Assembly (NCBI GenBank): GCA_013360745.1
Contig: JABWBA010000001.1
Location: forward strand, 1 to 64,000
DNA length: 64,000 bases
Source of the DNA: Chthonomonadales bacterium
GTDB lineage: Bacteria; Armatimonadota; Chthonomonadetes; Chthonomonadales; CAJBBX01
Reading direction: 5' to 3'
In this document: in pieces, positions 1-9,515 of the stretch
Position numbering within the stretch: the stretch's first letter is position 1
Layout: every line of letters starts with the position of its first letter
Made by a program: the position numbers and the translations under genes
Notes under the pieces: model-generated
The model's database searches: none
What the model saw: only the letters and a program-made list of their open reading frames with translations
What the model was told of the DNA's origin: nothing

Positions 1-2
1 CT

Positions 3-191
3 GAGCATCTCATTGGCGAGTATCTCCGCGTCGATCAGGGATGGCATGACTATCCTGTACGAATGGTCCTGTATTCGGTCCATCCAGCATACCTGACCCG
101 GGGCGGTGTCTGTATGACCTCGACGTTTCGCGCCTGGTGTCCGGATCGGATCACAGGCGCCAGCCCGCCGCCAATCAGCGATGGTCTCTGA
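3..191 (+). CDS. C-terminal tail of an unidentified protein (partial)
   Basis: An open frame enters from the left edge and reads 62 codons to a TGA at 189-191. The peptide (it includes GWHDYPVRMVLYSVHP) has a mixed, globular-looking composition, and its third-position base use resembles neighbouring genes. I recognise no family. The 5' part lies outside the window. It could be a chance open frame, and the antisense ORFs here look no better, so confidence is low. Confidence 0.35.
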   Translation, partial: EHLIGEYLRVDQGWHDYPVRMVLYSVHPAYLTRGGVCMTSTFRAWCPDRITGASPPPISDGL

Positions 192-389
192 GTAGGGTAC
201 TGTCTATGATCTAGTAACGGTCTCGACCCGAGGGGCGGGCAACTCGATCGTATACGGCGAGGACGGAAGGAACGTGACGACGGTGCGCTGGGACATCGAA
301 GCGCTAATACCGGATTGGTCTGCGTGTACCCTCTGAAACCAGGGTGCGCGTGGAGCCCGTACCTGAGCGGCAAGGTCCGTTAGCCGTTC

Positions 390-1670
390 GTGTCCGATGC
401 GCGTATACCGACTCTGACATCCCAAAGGGGCGAATCCAGCGATCCGCCCGTCTGGCGTAGACGGGCGCTGATCGCGTGTATGTTTCTGATCACCTCGGCT
501 CTCGGCTTCCTCCAGCCTTTCGTGCCGATCTACCTTCAGGCAGCCGCGCTATCACGCGCTGAGATCGGCTTGATCTCCGGTCTTGGCACGGGAGCAGCGC
601 TGTTGATCCAGCCGGTTCTGGGACGTTTATCAGACCGCCGGGATGCACGTCGATCGCTCATGGTGGCGTGTGCGTTGACGGCGTCGTTCGCGTTCACGTG
701 CTACCGTTTCGCGAACGGTCTATGGGCTTTCGTGGCATTGAGCGCGATCGGCATCAATGGAACGATGTATCTGAACGCGGCCACGGGAGTGATGATCGCC
801 CGCATCTCGCCGCGGGGCGCCGGAGGACGGACCTATGCCTCGTACCGGGTATGGGGTTCGGTCGGTTATATCGTGGTCGCCCTCGCCGCTGGATGGCTCC
901 TCCATCTTTTTCGAACGGATACATCTCGTTCGATGGATCGCAGTATGTTGGCGCCGGTGTTCGCGTACGGCCCGATCATCTTCGTTCTCGTGGCAGTGTC
1001 GGCCTTGTTTACCCCCGATCGACGCGCTACGGTCGACGACACCCCTGTCCTGGGCCCTGAAAGGGGTCATCCGACACGACCAGATCGAGAGCGGGCGATG
1101 CGCCGCTTTCTTACTGCCTTCTTCCTATACCAGTTCTCGTTATATGGCGCCTCCGCCTACCTCAGCCTGTATATGCAGGAGCTTGGGGCCGGACCCCTGT
1201 GGGTTACGGGAATGTTCGCGGGCGGCGTGGTCTGCGAGGTACTGGTGATGACTCGTATCGGCGGTGTCTCCGATCGACTGGGCCGCCGGCCTGTCCTCGC
1301 TGTAGCGTTTGTGGCGCTCCCAATCCGTCTTCTATGTTATATGCCCGCCACTGGTCCCGTTTGGGTGATGGTAGTGCAACTGCTCCATGGTCTCAACTTC
1401 GGGATTATGGGAGCCATTGCGGTCGTATACATCAATGATCTGGCATCCGACTCAGAGCGTGGGCGTGCCCAGGCGCGGTTGGCTGCGGCTGGCGGGCTGG
1501 CTTCTGCCGCAGGCCCTCTCCTGTGCGGATTAATCGCCCAGGCGTACGGTCTTGTTGCCATGTTCGGCGTTATGGCGGTCATTGGCGCCATTGGTGCGGT
1601 CTATTTCCTCAGCAGAGTTCCCGAGTCGCATCCGATACGTACCATGGAATCGAAGATCGAAGCTCGTTGA
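390..1670 (+). CDS. MFS transporter, DHA1-like drug/sugar efflux type
   Basis: A 426-residue inner-membrane protein with the 12-helix pattern of the major facilitator superfamily, in two six-helix halves. The cytoplasmic loop 2-3 motif A is visible as GRLSDRRDARRSL near residue 75. Its repeat in the second half is GGVSDRLGRRPVL near residue 290. A charged loop around residues 210-235 separates the halves. This layout fits proton-driven efflux permeases of the drug/H+ antiporter-1 group, but the substrate cannot be read from sequence. The start is GTG at 390, and the family-like N-terminus follows soon after. The stop overlaps the -35 box of the next gene's promoter, so the two genes are probably transcribed separately. 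Confidence 0.85.
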   Translation: MSDARIPTLTSQRGESSDPPVWRRRALIACMFLITSALGFLQPFVPIYLQAAALSRAEIGLISGLGTGAALLIQPVLGRLSDRRDARRSLMVACALTASFAFTCYRFANGLWAFVALSAIGINGTMYLNAATGVMIARISPRGAGGRTYASYRVWGSVGYIVVALAAGWLLHLFRTDTSRSMDRSMLAPVFAYGPIIFVLVAVSALFTPDRRATVDDTPVLGPERGHPTRPDRERAMRRFLTAFFLYQFSLYGASAYLSLYMQELGAGPLWVTGMFAGGVVCEVLVMTRIGGVSDRLGRRPVLAVAFVALPIRLLCYMPATGPVWVMVVQLLHGLNFGIMGAIAVVYINDLASDSERGRAQARLAAAGGLASAAGPLLCGLIAQAYGLVAMFGVMAVIGAIGAVYFLSRVPESHPIRTMESKIEAR

Positions 1671-1696
1671 CTTCCCTCTGATCCGAGTGCTATATT
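1667..1696 (+). promoter_or_regulatory. Vegetative promoter of the LCP-family gene
   Basis: TTGACT at 1667-1672 and TATATT at 1691-1696 are separated by 18 bases, an almost consensus sigma-70/sigma-A arrangement. The expected start near 1703 gives a leader of about 75 bases before the ATG at 1780. The -35 box overlaps the stop codon of the MFS gene. Confidence 0.75.
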
Positions 1697-1779
1697 CACG
1701 CTCCGCGCCGGGTTGCCGAGGTATCGGTTAGTGCGGCTCGTTGCACGGTTCGTACGGTTGTGGACCATGGGGGAATGGG

Positions 1780-3093
1780 ATGGAGGGTGGCGGGCTGCGC
1801 TCACCGCGCAGTTGGCGTGAACAGCAAGAGGAGCAGCAACGACGCGGCGTACGCCGGGTAATACGTACGCTGGCCGTTACCGTGTTCGTGATGTTGTTCG
1901 TTGTGGCTGGCGGTGTGTTCGGCGCGTTCTATTTCGGAAGCCGAACCATTCGTGACGCCCTGTGGAAGCACATCAGGGAGAACCCGTTCCAAAACCCGAT
2001 GGCGCTCTACACCCCCGAGCGCCAGTTCGCCGGCGTTCGGTCCATGAACATTCTGGTTCTTGGCGTCGATCGCGACCTTGATAATCGCCGTCGAGTAATG
2101 AAAACGAACGGTCGGAGTGACTCCATTCTGATCGCCCGCGTGGATCTGGCTGGTAAGACGATCCGTGCTCTGACCATACCCAGGGATACCGCGGTTCATA
2201 TTCCCGGGAGACGGGGACTGAGCAAGATCAACGCTGCACACAGCTTCGGTGGTCCGGAGCTGACGATCGATACCATCCGTGAGTGCTTCGGTATTCCGAT
2301 CGATCATTATGTGACGATCAACTTCGACGGATTCTGTAAGGTCGTGGATGCCATCGGCGGTGTTGACTTGACGGTGGAAAAGCGTCTCAAGTACGACGAT
2401 AACTGGGGAGGATTGCACATCAATCTGTATCCTGGATATCAGCATCTCAATGGATACCAGGCGATGGGCTACGTGCGGATGCGGCATTCTGATAGCGATG
2501 AGATGCGATCCAAACGGCAGCATGCGTTCCTTGAGGCAGTCCGCACGAAGCTAAAGAGCCCCGCCACGTTTCTCCGACTTCCCGGCGCCGTGGATCGTCT
2601 GGCAGACAGCCTCAAACGCTCGCCGAATCTCACTCTAGAACAGATGTTCGCGCTGGCGAACTTCGCACGAGGTCTGCCCAAAGACAGGATCGAGGTCGTT
2701 ACTCTGCCATCAGAGGAAGGGAGGAGCTATGTGAGTGTCAATCGCACAGACGCCGAAGCCCTGATCAACAGGCTGTTCTTCCCGGGCTCCGCGAGTGGCG
2801 TCCGACTCGATGTGCCGGATCCCAGTACCGTCGCCGCGTTGAACGGGGAATACCGACGTCACCGCACCAGGCGATCATCTGGTAATGCAGGGGTGAACGG
2901 TGATTCAGGCGCCTCCGATTCTTCAGGTGATCCATCGAACGTCGATGGGCTCAGTGACCCAGACACCGCCGATGGTGTCAGCTCAGGAGAGAACGGGATG
3001 TCTGACCACACGGATAATCCGCCCTCTACCGATCCAACGCCTATGAACCACGACCCTCAGGAGGAACCGCCCCATGCTTCGGATCAGCCCTGA
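1780..3093 (+). CDS. LCP-family (LytR-CpsA-Psr) glycopolymer ligase
   Basis: LCP proteins transfer lipid-linked polysaccharides or secondary wall polymers to peptidoglycan, outside the membrane. A short basic cytoplasmic segment is followed by one membrane helix (about residues 27-49) and a catalytic LCP domain (about residues 85-260). That domain carries the expected motifs NGRSDSILIARVD and TIPRDT, and the arginine-rich segment RMRHSDSDEMRSKRQ that contacts the pyrophosphate. The last 90 residues are a Ser/Asp/Pro-rich acidic, probably disordered tail. I chose ATG 1780, which has a G-rich Shine-Dalgarno (gggggaa) just upstream; an in-frame TTG at 1741 would add 13 residues. The cupin gene starts inside its 3' end (20-base overlap). 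Confidence 0.88.
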   Translation: MEGGGLRSPRSWREQQEEQQRRGVRRVIRTLAVTVFVMLFVVAGGVFGAFYFGSRTIRDALWKHIRENPFQNPMALYTPERQFAGVRSMNILVLGVDRDLDNRRRVMKTNGRSDSILIARVDLAGKTIRALTIPRDTAVHIPGRRGLSKINAAHSFGGPELTIDTIRECFGIPIDHYVTINFDGFCKVVDAIGGVDLTVEKRLKYDDNWGGLHINLYPGYQHLNGYQAMGYVRMRHSDSDEMRSKRQHAFLEAVRTKLKSPATFLRLPGAVDRLADSLKRSPNLTLEQMFALANFARGLPKDRIEVVTLPSEEGRSYVSVNRTDAEALINRLFFPGSASGVRLDVPDPSTVAALNGEYRRHRTRRSSGNAGVNGDSGASDSSGDPSNVDGLSDPDTADGVSSGENGMSDHTDNPPSTDPTPMNHDPQEEPPHASDQP

Positions 3094-3427
3094 AGCCGTT
3101 CCGTTCTCACCGGTGACGATGGAAGGAGCCAGCGGATGCGAGATACGAGAGTTGATCACGGCGGCGGATGGCGCCCCAACATTCGCGATGCGACACTTCG
3201 AGATCGCCACCGGCGGACACACGCCATACCACAGCCATCCATGGGAACACGAGGTCTATATTCTGAGCGGTTCCGGATACCTGCGAATCGTAGATGGGCA
3301 CCGACCGTTCACTCAGGGTGATGCCGTCTACGTCGCTCCTGGTGAGGAACATTCGTTTGTTAACGATGGAAGCGAACCCCTTCAGTTTCTCTGCATGATT
3401 CCGGTCGCCGAGGCCTGTTGTCGGTAG
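3074..3427 (+). CDS. Small single-domain cupin protein
   Basis: A 117-residue one-domain cupin. Motif 1 is seen as HTPYHSHPWEHEVYILSGSG (two His, one Glu, then the conserved Gly) and motif 2 as PGEEHSFVNDG with a His. Together these form a complete three-His/one-Glu metal site on a beta-barrel. Such small cupins include mannose-6-phosphate-isomerase-like, dioxygenase-like and binding-only proteins, so the reaction is undetermined. It overlaps the preceding LCP gene by 20 bases and is probably co-translated with it. A functional link to cell-envelope sugars is possible but only inferred from position. Confidence 0.85.
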   Translation: MLRISPEAVPFSPVTMEGASGCEIRELITAADGAPTFAMRHFEIATGGHTPYHSHPWEHEVYILSGSGYLRIVDGHRPFTQGDAVYVAPGEEHSFVNDGSEPLQFLCMIPVAEACCR

Positions 3428-3475
3428 GTCAGCGTCGAACGCGTACGACTATATACATTCGCCATTCCTACGCCA

Positions 3476-6400
3476 TTACGGCGTCGGCCTGGCAGATGAT
3501 GGGCGAACCTCGATCGTAACCGCGATCTCTGGCTGAACGAATAGCAGCTGCGCGCGTATACGTTCCATCGGAATCCGGAATACTTCGGAAACACATTCGG
3601 CATAGCTGCGTATCTGCGGTGCAAGAAGCTCGGCGCGCGTGGCCACGGCGTCGGCGCCTATCATATCTGTCTTGAAGTCCGTAATCGTCGCGACGGAACC
3701 TGTCGGCTCTCTTGTCACAACCATCCGATCTACACGACCCCGCACGAGTGAGCCTCGAATGCGTGCGGTGATGGCATGCTCCCTGAAGAGAACCGCCTCG
3801 ATCCCGGGTCGAGATAGTGTTGCGGTGACTGCGGGGCTTCGCAGCATGCGATGATAGTCTTCGAGGAACCCTTCGGCCCACTCAGGCTTACGATGCGGCA
3901 GCGTTATTCTGGCGATATCCAGCAGCTGATCTGTACCAGGGACGCCATCCTCGATCCATTCGATTTGCTGAAGCCACCCATGGAGGAGCGTGCCTCGATC
4001 CCTTGCGTCTCGGTTCATACCGAAAAGTGATCGGATCGCGTCTGTATGCTCTCTGGCCGCGCTCGACGGCGATAGATCAGGCCAGCGACGGCGCGGCGAT
4101 CGGCATGCAAAAACGACCCGCTCGGGAGCAACCTGTTCGATGATCGGCCCAGAGTCGATGGCGGAATCCCCAGCGCCGCCGAGATCAAGATCGCCAACGC
4201 GATGATCGTAATCCTCCGCCTCATTCGGGATATCGAGAGCACCGCGAACGATATCGCCCAGTGTCGGTTTGCCCGTCGCTGAGGCGGTCCCATCCGGTTT
4301 CAGTTTTTTGGGTGGTATCAGCATGTAGAGTGCGTTTCGTGGTCGTGTCATTGCGACATAGAGCAGATTGAGCTCATCACCCAGGATCCGCTGGTGGTAC
4401 CGTTGATGCGCGGATACTAGCTCCGGCGAACACGCTCTGATGCTCTCCGCTGCATACGGGTAGATCGCGGTGATCGGCCCTGTCTCGGTCTGCCTTACGA
4501 TCATGACCGGTGGGGTCTTTGCGGGGATCGTCCTCTGGAGTTCAGGTAAGATCACGACATCGAACTCAAGCCCTTTTGCCTGGTGGATCGACATGACCCG
4601 GACAGGAGAGGGCACGGAGTCTCGGAGGGTACGGGTTCGGATCATATCGACGAACTCAACCGGGCGGCGGCCCGGGCTCCGGTCGTATTCATCCGCGGCT
4701 TCCACTAGCGAGGACAACCGTCTCGCACTTCGAGCGTCACTCCAGGGTGCGAGAAGACGGCATAACCAGCTAATCGTATGTCCCCAGCCGCGAGCGATCA
4801 CGGATTCACGAAGAGCCAGGGCGGTACGATTTCGCTGATCGTCTGTGAACTCGGTAAAGCCTAGTTGAGCGCTCAGTGGTGAATGGAACACATGGAACGC
4901 CGCTGCATCCGATCCTGGATGGTCTGCGAAGGTGATCGCTGAGAGAACAAGCTCAACGGCGGGGTCATCGACGAGCGTGCCGGGACCTTCGAGACTGGCG
5001 TCGATGCCCTCGACCATCAGGCGGATCGCCAATCGTCTGGCATACTTATTCGTCCTCGTCAGGATGCCAACGGAGCTTCGAGGATGGTCGCGGATGATCT
5101 CGAGGATCTTCGTAACGCCCCAGGATTCGTATGGTGTGAATGCGCTGTCATGGTCCTCCCCGGGTTCAGCGTCGGATGTCGAGGGGAGGAGTACGGATCG
5201 AGGGGCGATGATGAGTTCCGCTAATCCAGACCGCGGGATTGCCGCGACGCTGCGGGTATACGCCTTCTGCCATCGCTCGAGCAACTCTGGATAGGCTGCA
5301 AGCGTGTGAGAACGTTTCAGCCCTCTGAATACCCTGTCAACGAAATCGAGGATGGTCTGAGACGATCGATAGCTCTGGTCGAGCTGCTCCCAATGGATAT
5401 CCGCGACATCCTCATTCAGGGAGTCGAATATGGCGGCACAACCGCCGCGCCACCCGTAGATCGCTTGCTTGGTGTCGCCGACGAAGAATGCCGAGGACCT
5501 CTGGCGCTCGGGATGGGTATCTGAAGGCAGCAGCGAGCGAAGCGCCTCCCATTGTTCCCGGTTGGTATCTTGAAACTCATCGAGGAGCAGATGCTGCGGG
5601 TGGAACGGGAGGTGATAGGCGAGACTGGACCGCGGGATCGACTCGAGGAGATTAGCAAGCCGGAGCGGTACCTCAGAGAAGGGTATCTGTTCTGCTGCGG
5701 CTATCCGGCCCAGATAAGCCGGTGCGAACGCATGGATGACGTCCCTGAGAGCCTCGGTTTGGCGCTGGACCACCGTAAGGCTCTCGGACGCGGCAAGGCC
5801 GATTATCTGCCTGATGAAGGTTGCCGTTGTCTCCTCCAGCGCTACGCGACTATAGGAATCCAAACCACGCTGAACATTCCTGACGATAGTGGCTGCAAGG
5901 ACGTCGGTCCAATGCCGTGCGGTGATCAGCTCAGCAAGGCATTTGAGCGCGTCTCGTACACGCTGATCCGAGTAAGCCTGCGCGTCAGCGATGAGCTCCT
6001 TAGAAAGCGTGAATAGATCGACTGGCTCAGCCTCTGGGATGGATAGAGCGCACCACGCCTCATCCGGCGCCGATCGGACATCGACGTACAGCGCTTCGAT
6101 GCTGTTGTAGATTGTGTCTGCGATATTACGCTTCGGCTGTCCCCGATTGAGTCGCCAAACAAGGTCATCCAATCGTCCGGTCGGAAGTCCTGCAAGCGCA
6201 TCATAGACAGCCGATTCGCGATATCGACGCGCCTCGCTGGACTCATCATCAATAGGGGTAGGACCGCCCGTGGCTCCAGCATCCATTGCCAGGGACCGCA
6301 GCATCTTCATGAAGAGGGCATCGATCGTCGAGATCTCGACCCTGTCGAGTTCGTTGCACAGACTCCGGAGAAGCCCGATGCAATCCTCGATGGAAAGAGG

Positions 6401-6661
6401 ATGAACGGGGCGTCCACCGGTGAGCCATGTGCGTATCGGCGCGCAGTCGTCATTCAGGCGCTGCAACGCACCGTCGGAAGCCGCAGCCTCGGCTAGACGT
6501 GCCAGAATGCGCGTGAGGATCTCACCAGCGGCTTTACGGGTAAACGTTGTGGCGATAATCTGGGACGGGCGTGATCCGTCGGCGAGAAGCGCAAGATAGT
6601 GGACCGCGAGAGCATAGGTCTTACCGGTGCCGGCGGATGCACGAATGGCGCGAGCGAGCAT
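3476..6661 (-). CDS. addA: AddA/RecB-type ATP-dependent helicase-nuclease
   Basis: A 1061-residue UvrD/Rep-superfamily protein with a C-terminal RecB-type nuclease, the AddA layout for double-strand-break end processing. Visible are Walker A ASAGTGKT at residues 8-15, Walker B LLLDEFQDTN, motif III VGDTKQAIYGWRGG, motif V SIHQAKGLEFDVVILPEL and motif VI LLYVAMTRPRNALYM. The nuclease has GRVDRM, then ITDFKTD, then RSYAECV, the intact D-(D)xK plus Q/R-Y pattern, with an upstream RGTLLHGWL helix supplying the His. It starts at an ATG only two bases after the stop of the upstream addB-like gene, so the two are translated as a unit. Domain order argues for addA rather than uvrD or pcrA. Confidence 0.88.
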   Translation of the reverse strand: MLARAIRASAGTGKTYALAVHYLALLADGSRPSQIIATTFTRKAAGEILTRILARLAEAAASDGALQRLNDDCAPIRTWLTGGRPVHPLSIEDCIGLLRSLCNELDRVEISTIDALFMKMLRSLAMDAGATGGPTPIDDESSEARRYRESAVYDALAGLPTGRLDDLVWRLNRGQPKRNIADTIYNSIEALYVDVRSAPDEAWCALSIPEAEPVDLFTLSKELIADAQAYSDQRVRDALKCLAELITARHWTDVLAATIVRNVQRGLDSYSRVALEETTATFIRQIIGLAASESLTVVQRQTEALRDVIHAFAPAYLGRIAAAEQIPFSEVPLRLANLLESIPRSSLAYHLPFHPQHLLLDEFQDTNREQWEALRSLLPSDTHPERQRSSAFFVGDTKQAIYGWRGGCAAIFDSLNEDVADIHWEQLDQSYRSSQTILDFVDRVFRGLKRSHTLAAYPELLERWQKAYTRSVAAIPRSGLAELIIAPRSVLLPSTSDAEPGEDHDSAFTPYESWGVTKILEIIRDHPRSSVGILTRTNKYARRLAIRLMVEGIDASLEGPGTLVDDPAVELVLSAITFADHPGSDAAAFHVFHSPLSAQLGFTEFTDDQRNRTALALRESVIARGWGHTISWLCRLLAPWSDARSARRLSSLVEAADEYDRSPGRRPVEFVDMIRTRTLRDSVPSPVRVMSIHQAKGLEFDVVILPELQRTIPAKTPPVMIVRQTETGPITAIYPYAAESIRACSPELVSAHQRYHQRILGDELNLLYVAMTRPRNALYMLIPPKKLKPDGTASATGKPTLGDIVRGALDIPNEAEDYDHRVGDLDLGGAGDSAIDSGPIIEQVAPERVVFACRSPRRRWPDLSPSSAAREHTDAIRSLFGMNRDARDRGTLLHGWLQQIEWIEDGVPGTDQLLDIARITLPHRKPEWAEGFLEDYHRMLRSPAVTATLSRPGIEAVLFREHAITARIRGSLVRGRVDRMVVTREPTGSVATITDFKTDMIGADAVATRAELLAPQIRSYAECVSEVFRIPMERIRAQLLFVQPEIAVTIEVRPSSARPTP

Positions 6662-6663
6662 GG

Positions 6664-9492
6664 CTACCTCCAGATGCTCGGCGCCCGCGCGATGAGGGCT
6701 TGTCTATACGGAGATCGATCCATACAGATACTGGAAAGGTCATCGTCCCAGGTGGGCACAACCATAGAGGGCGGCCAGAATACCCCGGCTCTCACCCCCC
6801 GGATAATCTCCTCGGCGCGATCAAGGGCTGATGCGTAGTCAGCATCGGTCCAGTCGGCGATCGCGAGTGGCGGACGATCCTCAGCGCCATCGAGAAGGAT
6901 GTACCCAACCTTGATTGAAGACCCGGACGGGATTGGAGCGATCTGTCGGTACAGGGGAAGCTGCAGGTCCGTCCAGACTTTTGCGTTTCTGGGACCCTGG
7001 CGATGGGATTCCTCTGGTTCCGTGCGGCGGTCCGATGTCTTGAGGTCGAGGATCGCGTATTCGTTCGTATCATCCCGGTACTCGATCCGGTCGATTCTTC
7101 CCTGTATGCGAAACGGGATATCGTCCACCACGAGATCTTTTTCGGCGTCTACCTCGATCCACTCCTCTTTGGTGCGCCAACCGTCGAGGCTGCGCTTGCA
7201 GTGGAACTCCGCGTAGCGCATAAGACGGATGCGGATATGGCGGAGTTGCTGTTCAAGGTATATGGAGCGCTCTGCTCCATAGGTGGCCTTCACCAGGCTA
7301 TCGAGGCGCTGATATAGCTCCTTGACCACCGCATTCGGCTCAACTGAGGTTAGACGATCGCTCCGGGCGAACTCCCCAATCACAGTATGAAGAAGTGATC
7401 CAAATCCGGCGCCGTCCAGCTCGCGCGCCTCATCGTCGAGCGCTTGTAGGCCGAGAACATGCCGCAGATAGAAGCGGTATTTGCACGCGATATAGTCCTT
7501 GAATGCTGTTACCCGAAGGTGCGTTATCGGTGGTTCGGGTACGGAAGGTCGCGGCATCACGAGAACGGAGGTCGCCGCTGACGGGAAGAGGACCGGGATC
7601 GATGGGGGTATCGAGTCATGGCTGGTAAATGCTTGATTGGCCCGGGTTACCAGGGTCTTATCGTCGACGGCAAAGAGGAGCCGGCTCGGCGCCAACGCGC
7701 TTCCATCCACACTCGTCTTACCCCAGACGATCCGCAGATTCGGCGTAGAGGCGCATATTGCCGATAGAGCGTGAGCATCACGGGCGTACCGTACCTCTGT
7801 GCCGGGTAGTCCCAGCGCAGAGCGTAGCGACTCGGATAACAGAGGATCGTACGCTGGCATTTCCGGTACGGACCCGTTGTTCATGCCGGTGATGATCTTC
7901 ACCGGTGCATCATCGGAGCTCAGCTCGAACCAGTTTACTAACTCAACCGATGGGCCCTTGTACGTTTCGGGGATCGGTATTCGCGAGGCCATCCGGGTCA
8001 GCCATCGGATAATGTCCGATCCCCGGATCGGCGCATATTCCGCGAGTGCCGCCGGTAACATCGAGAGGCGCTGTAGGACAGAAGCCAATGCCTTGAGTTC
8101 CGTCTGGAGGGCTTCCGTGTATTCCCTCGCGATCGATGAATGGTCTGCAGCGCCGTAGGCAGCCAGCAACAGTCGCGCGATGTTGTCGGCCGCGATACGG
8201 ACATCGGTAACGCTTTGTGAGACGCTCCCGACAAGACGCCTCGCTGTCCGGACGAGAGCCTCGAGCTCCTTCTTCTCCTTGCATGCGTACGATATCGCAG
8301 CGTCGATCCGTCTCGGAAGATGCTTTGCACGATGGAAGTCCAGAAGTGTCAGCAGGGAAGGCCCGGACGCATGACGGTCAAGAAGGTACTCAGCGTCGGG
8401 GTGCCGGAGCAAGGCTGCTAAGGCATCGCTATCCTCGGACGATGCGTATTCCGCCAGGGCTCTAAGAAGCAACAGCGGCCGAGCGGTTGCCAGCGATCGA
8501 CCATATGCGGAGTGCGTCGGAACACCAGCGCCTTCGAGGAAGCGCTGGATGGTCCTGTGTACTGTCAAGTCTCCGAGGCCGACCGTATATTCATCAATCG
8601 AGAACAGGTCGGCGCGATCGCCAATGAAGCGGAGGGTTTCCATGGCCTGACATCGATGGTCTTGGGCAGCGACGATTACCTCATCGTCTATGTCAATAGG
8701 CCGGTGTGCCCAACGGTCGGGTCTGGGGCATCCAAAGGAATCGAAATAGGATTCGTCGACGGCCGGTGCGTGTACGATACTATGGACCGAAATATCGGGA
8801 TGCAGCAGTAATCGACGCATGCTCTTCGGGAGTTCCGTGACACCGAGCAGCACGACCGATCGGTACTTGGGTGCGCCTGCCGATATCGACCGAGATAGCA
8901 GCGAGGGTACCTCCAGACCCGCCTCATGCATGTAGTCGCGGGCACGCCTGTCAGCAGCCGCCAGGGTCTGCCATATGGCCGCTGACTCCATACTCTGACG
9001 ATTTCCCGCAATCGAAGCTACCTCGTCGGGCTCGATCTCTTCATTGCGCAGATCCGCCATCAGTCCCGACAAACGCGAAGCGAGGTCGAGCGTGGATACA
9101 GGAGATTCCGACCAACCGAGTGGAGCCAGTCGCAGGCGCTCTTCGCTCCGAAGCTCGCCAAGAGCGTGACACCAGGCAAACGTCTGTGCCATATCATCCG
9201 CGATTGGGAACGAACTCCGCAAGAAAGCCGAAGTGATGCCGCTGATCGTGATGATCATCGGCGGGATCAGTACACATGGACTCGAGGGCGACTGCGCTCG
9301 GTCTGCAAGGAGTTCGAGAAGCCGACGGCCCGCCCGCGCGGATGGAGTAACGATCAGGAGATCTTCAAGGTTCCATACTGTCGTGGATTGGTCCCATGCG
9401 GCCGGCTGCGGTGGACGGATCGTGAGAAGAGCGTTCGAGCCTTCGACCAACAGCGGCTGCGTCCACCCTACGAACGTTCGGATCGGTTCCAC
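6664..9492 (-). CDS. addB: AddB/RexB-like nuclease subunit
   Basis: Partner of the AddA-like enzyme directly downstream. A degenerate helicase-like N-terminal region begins with LLIVTPSARAGRRLLELL, and no Walker A is visible, as in RexB-type subunits. The C-terminus carries a RecB-family nuclease with GRIDRIEY, LDLKTSD and LQLPLYR, so its catalytic D, D and K are present. Of the four cysteines that hold the Fe-S staple in B. subtilis AddB, only the N-terminal one (YIACKYRFYL) and a single C-terminal Cys are seen. The open frame extends to 9660, but that would run 145 bases into purC. I take GTG 9492 as the likely start, without a convincing Shine-Dalgarno, so the N-terminus is uncertain. Confidence 0.75.
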   Translation of the reverse strand: MEPIRTFVGWTQPLLVEGSNALLTIRPPQPAAWDQSTTVWNLEDLLIVTPSARAGRRLLELLADRAQSPSSPCVLIPPMIITISGITSAFLRSSFPIADDMAQTFAWCHALGELRSEERLRLAPLGWSESPVSTLDLASRLSGLMADLRNEEIEPDEVASIAGNRQSMESAAIWQTLAAADRRARDYMHEAGLEVPSLLSRSISAGAPKYRSVVLLGVTELPKSMRRLLLHPDISVHSIVHAPAVDESYFDSFGCPRPDRWAHRPIDIDDEVIVAAQDHRCQAMETLRFIGDRADLFSIDEYTVGLGDLTVHRTIQRFLEGAGVPTHSAYGRSLATARPLLLLRALAEYASSEDSDALAALLRHPDAEYLLDRHASGPSLLTLLDFHRAKHLPRRIDAAISYACKEKKELEALVRTARRLVGSVSQSVTDVRIAADNIARLLLAAYGAADHSSIAREYTEALQTELKALASVLQRLSMLPAALAEYAPIRGSDIIRWLTRMASRIPIPETYKGPSVELVNWFELSSDDAPVKIITGMNNGSVPEMPAYDPLLSESLRSALGLPGTEVRYARDAHALSAICASTPNLRIVWGKTSVDGSALAPSRLLFAVDDKTLVTRANQAFTSHDSIPPSIPVLFPSAATSVLVMPRPSVPEPPITHLRVTAFKDYIACKYRFYLRHVLGLQALDDEARELDGAGFGSLLHTVIGEFARSDRLTSVEPNAVVKELYQRLDSLVKATYGAERSIYLEQQLRHIRIRLMRYAEFHCKRSLDGWRTKEEWIEVDAEKDLVVDDIPFRIQGRIDRIEYRDDTNEYAILDLKTSDRRTEPEESHRQGPRNAKVWTDLQLPLYRQIAPIPSGSSIKVGYILLDGAEDRPPLAIADWTDADYASALDRAEEIIRGVRAGVFWPPSMVVPTWDDDLSSICMDRSPYRQALIARAPSIWR

Positions 9493-9515
9493 TGCAATCC
9501 AATCCGCCTGTTCGA

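Noticed and set aside
3428-3475. Terminator between the cupin and addA-like genes
   Set aside because: I looked for a hairpin in this 48-base convergent gap and found none that is convincing.
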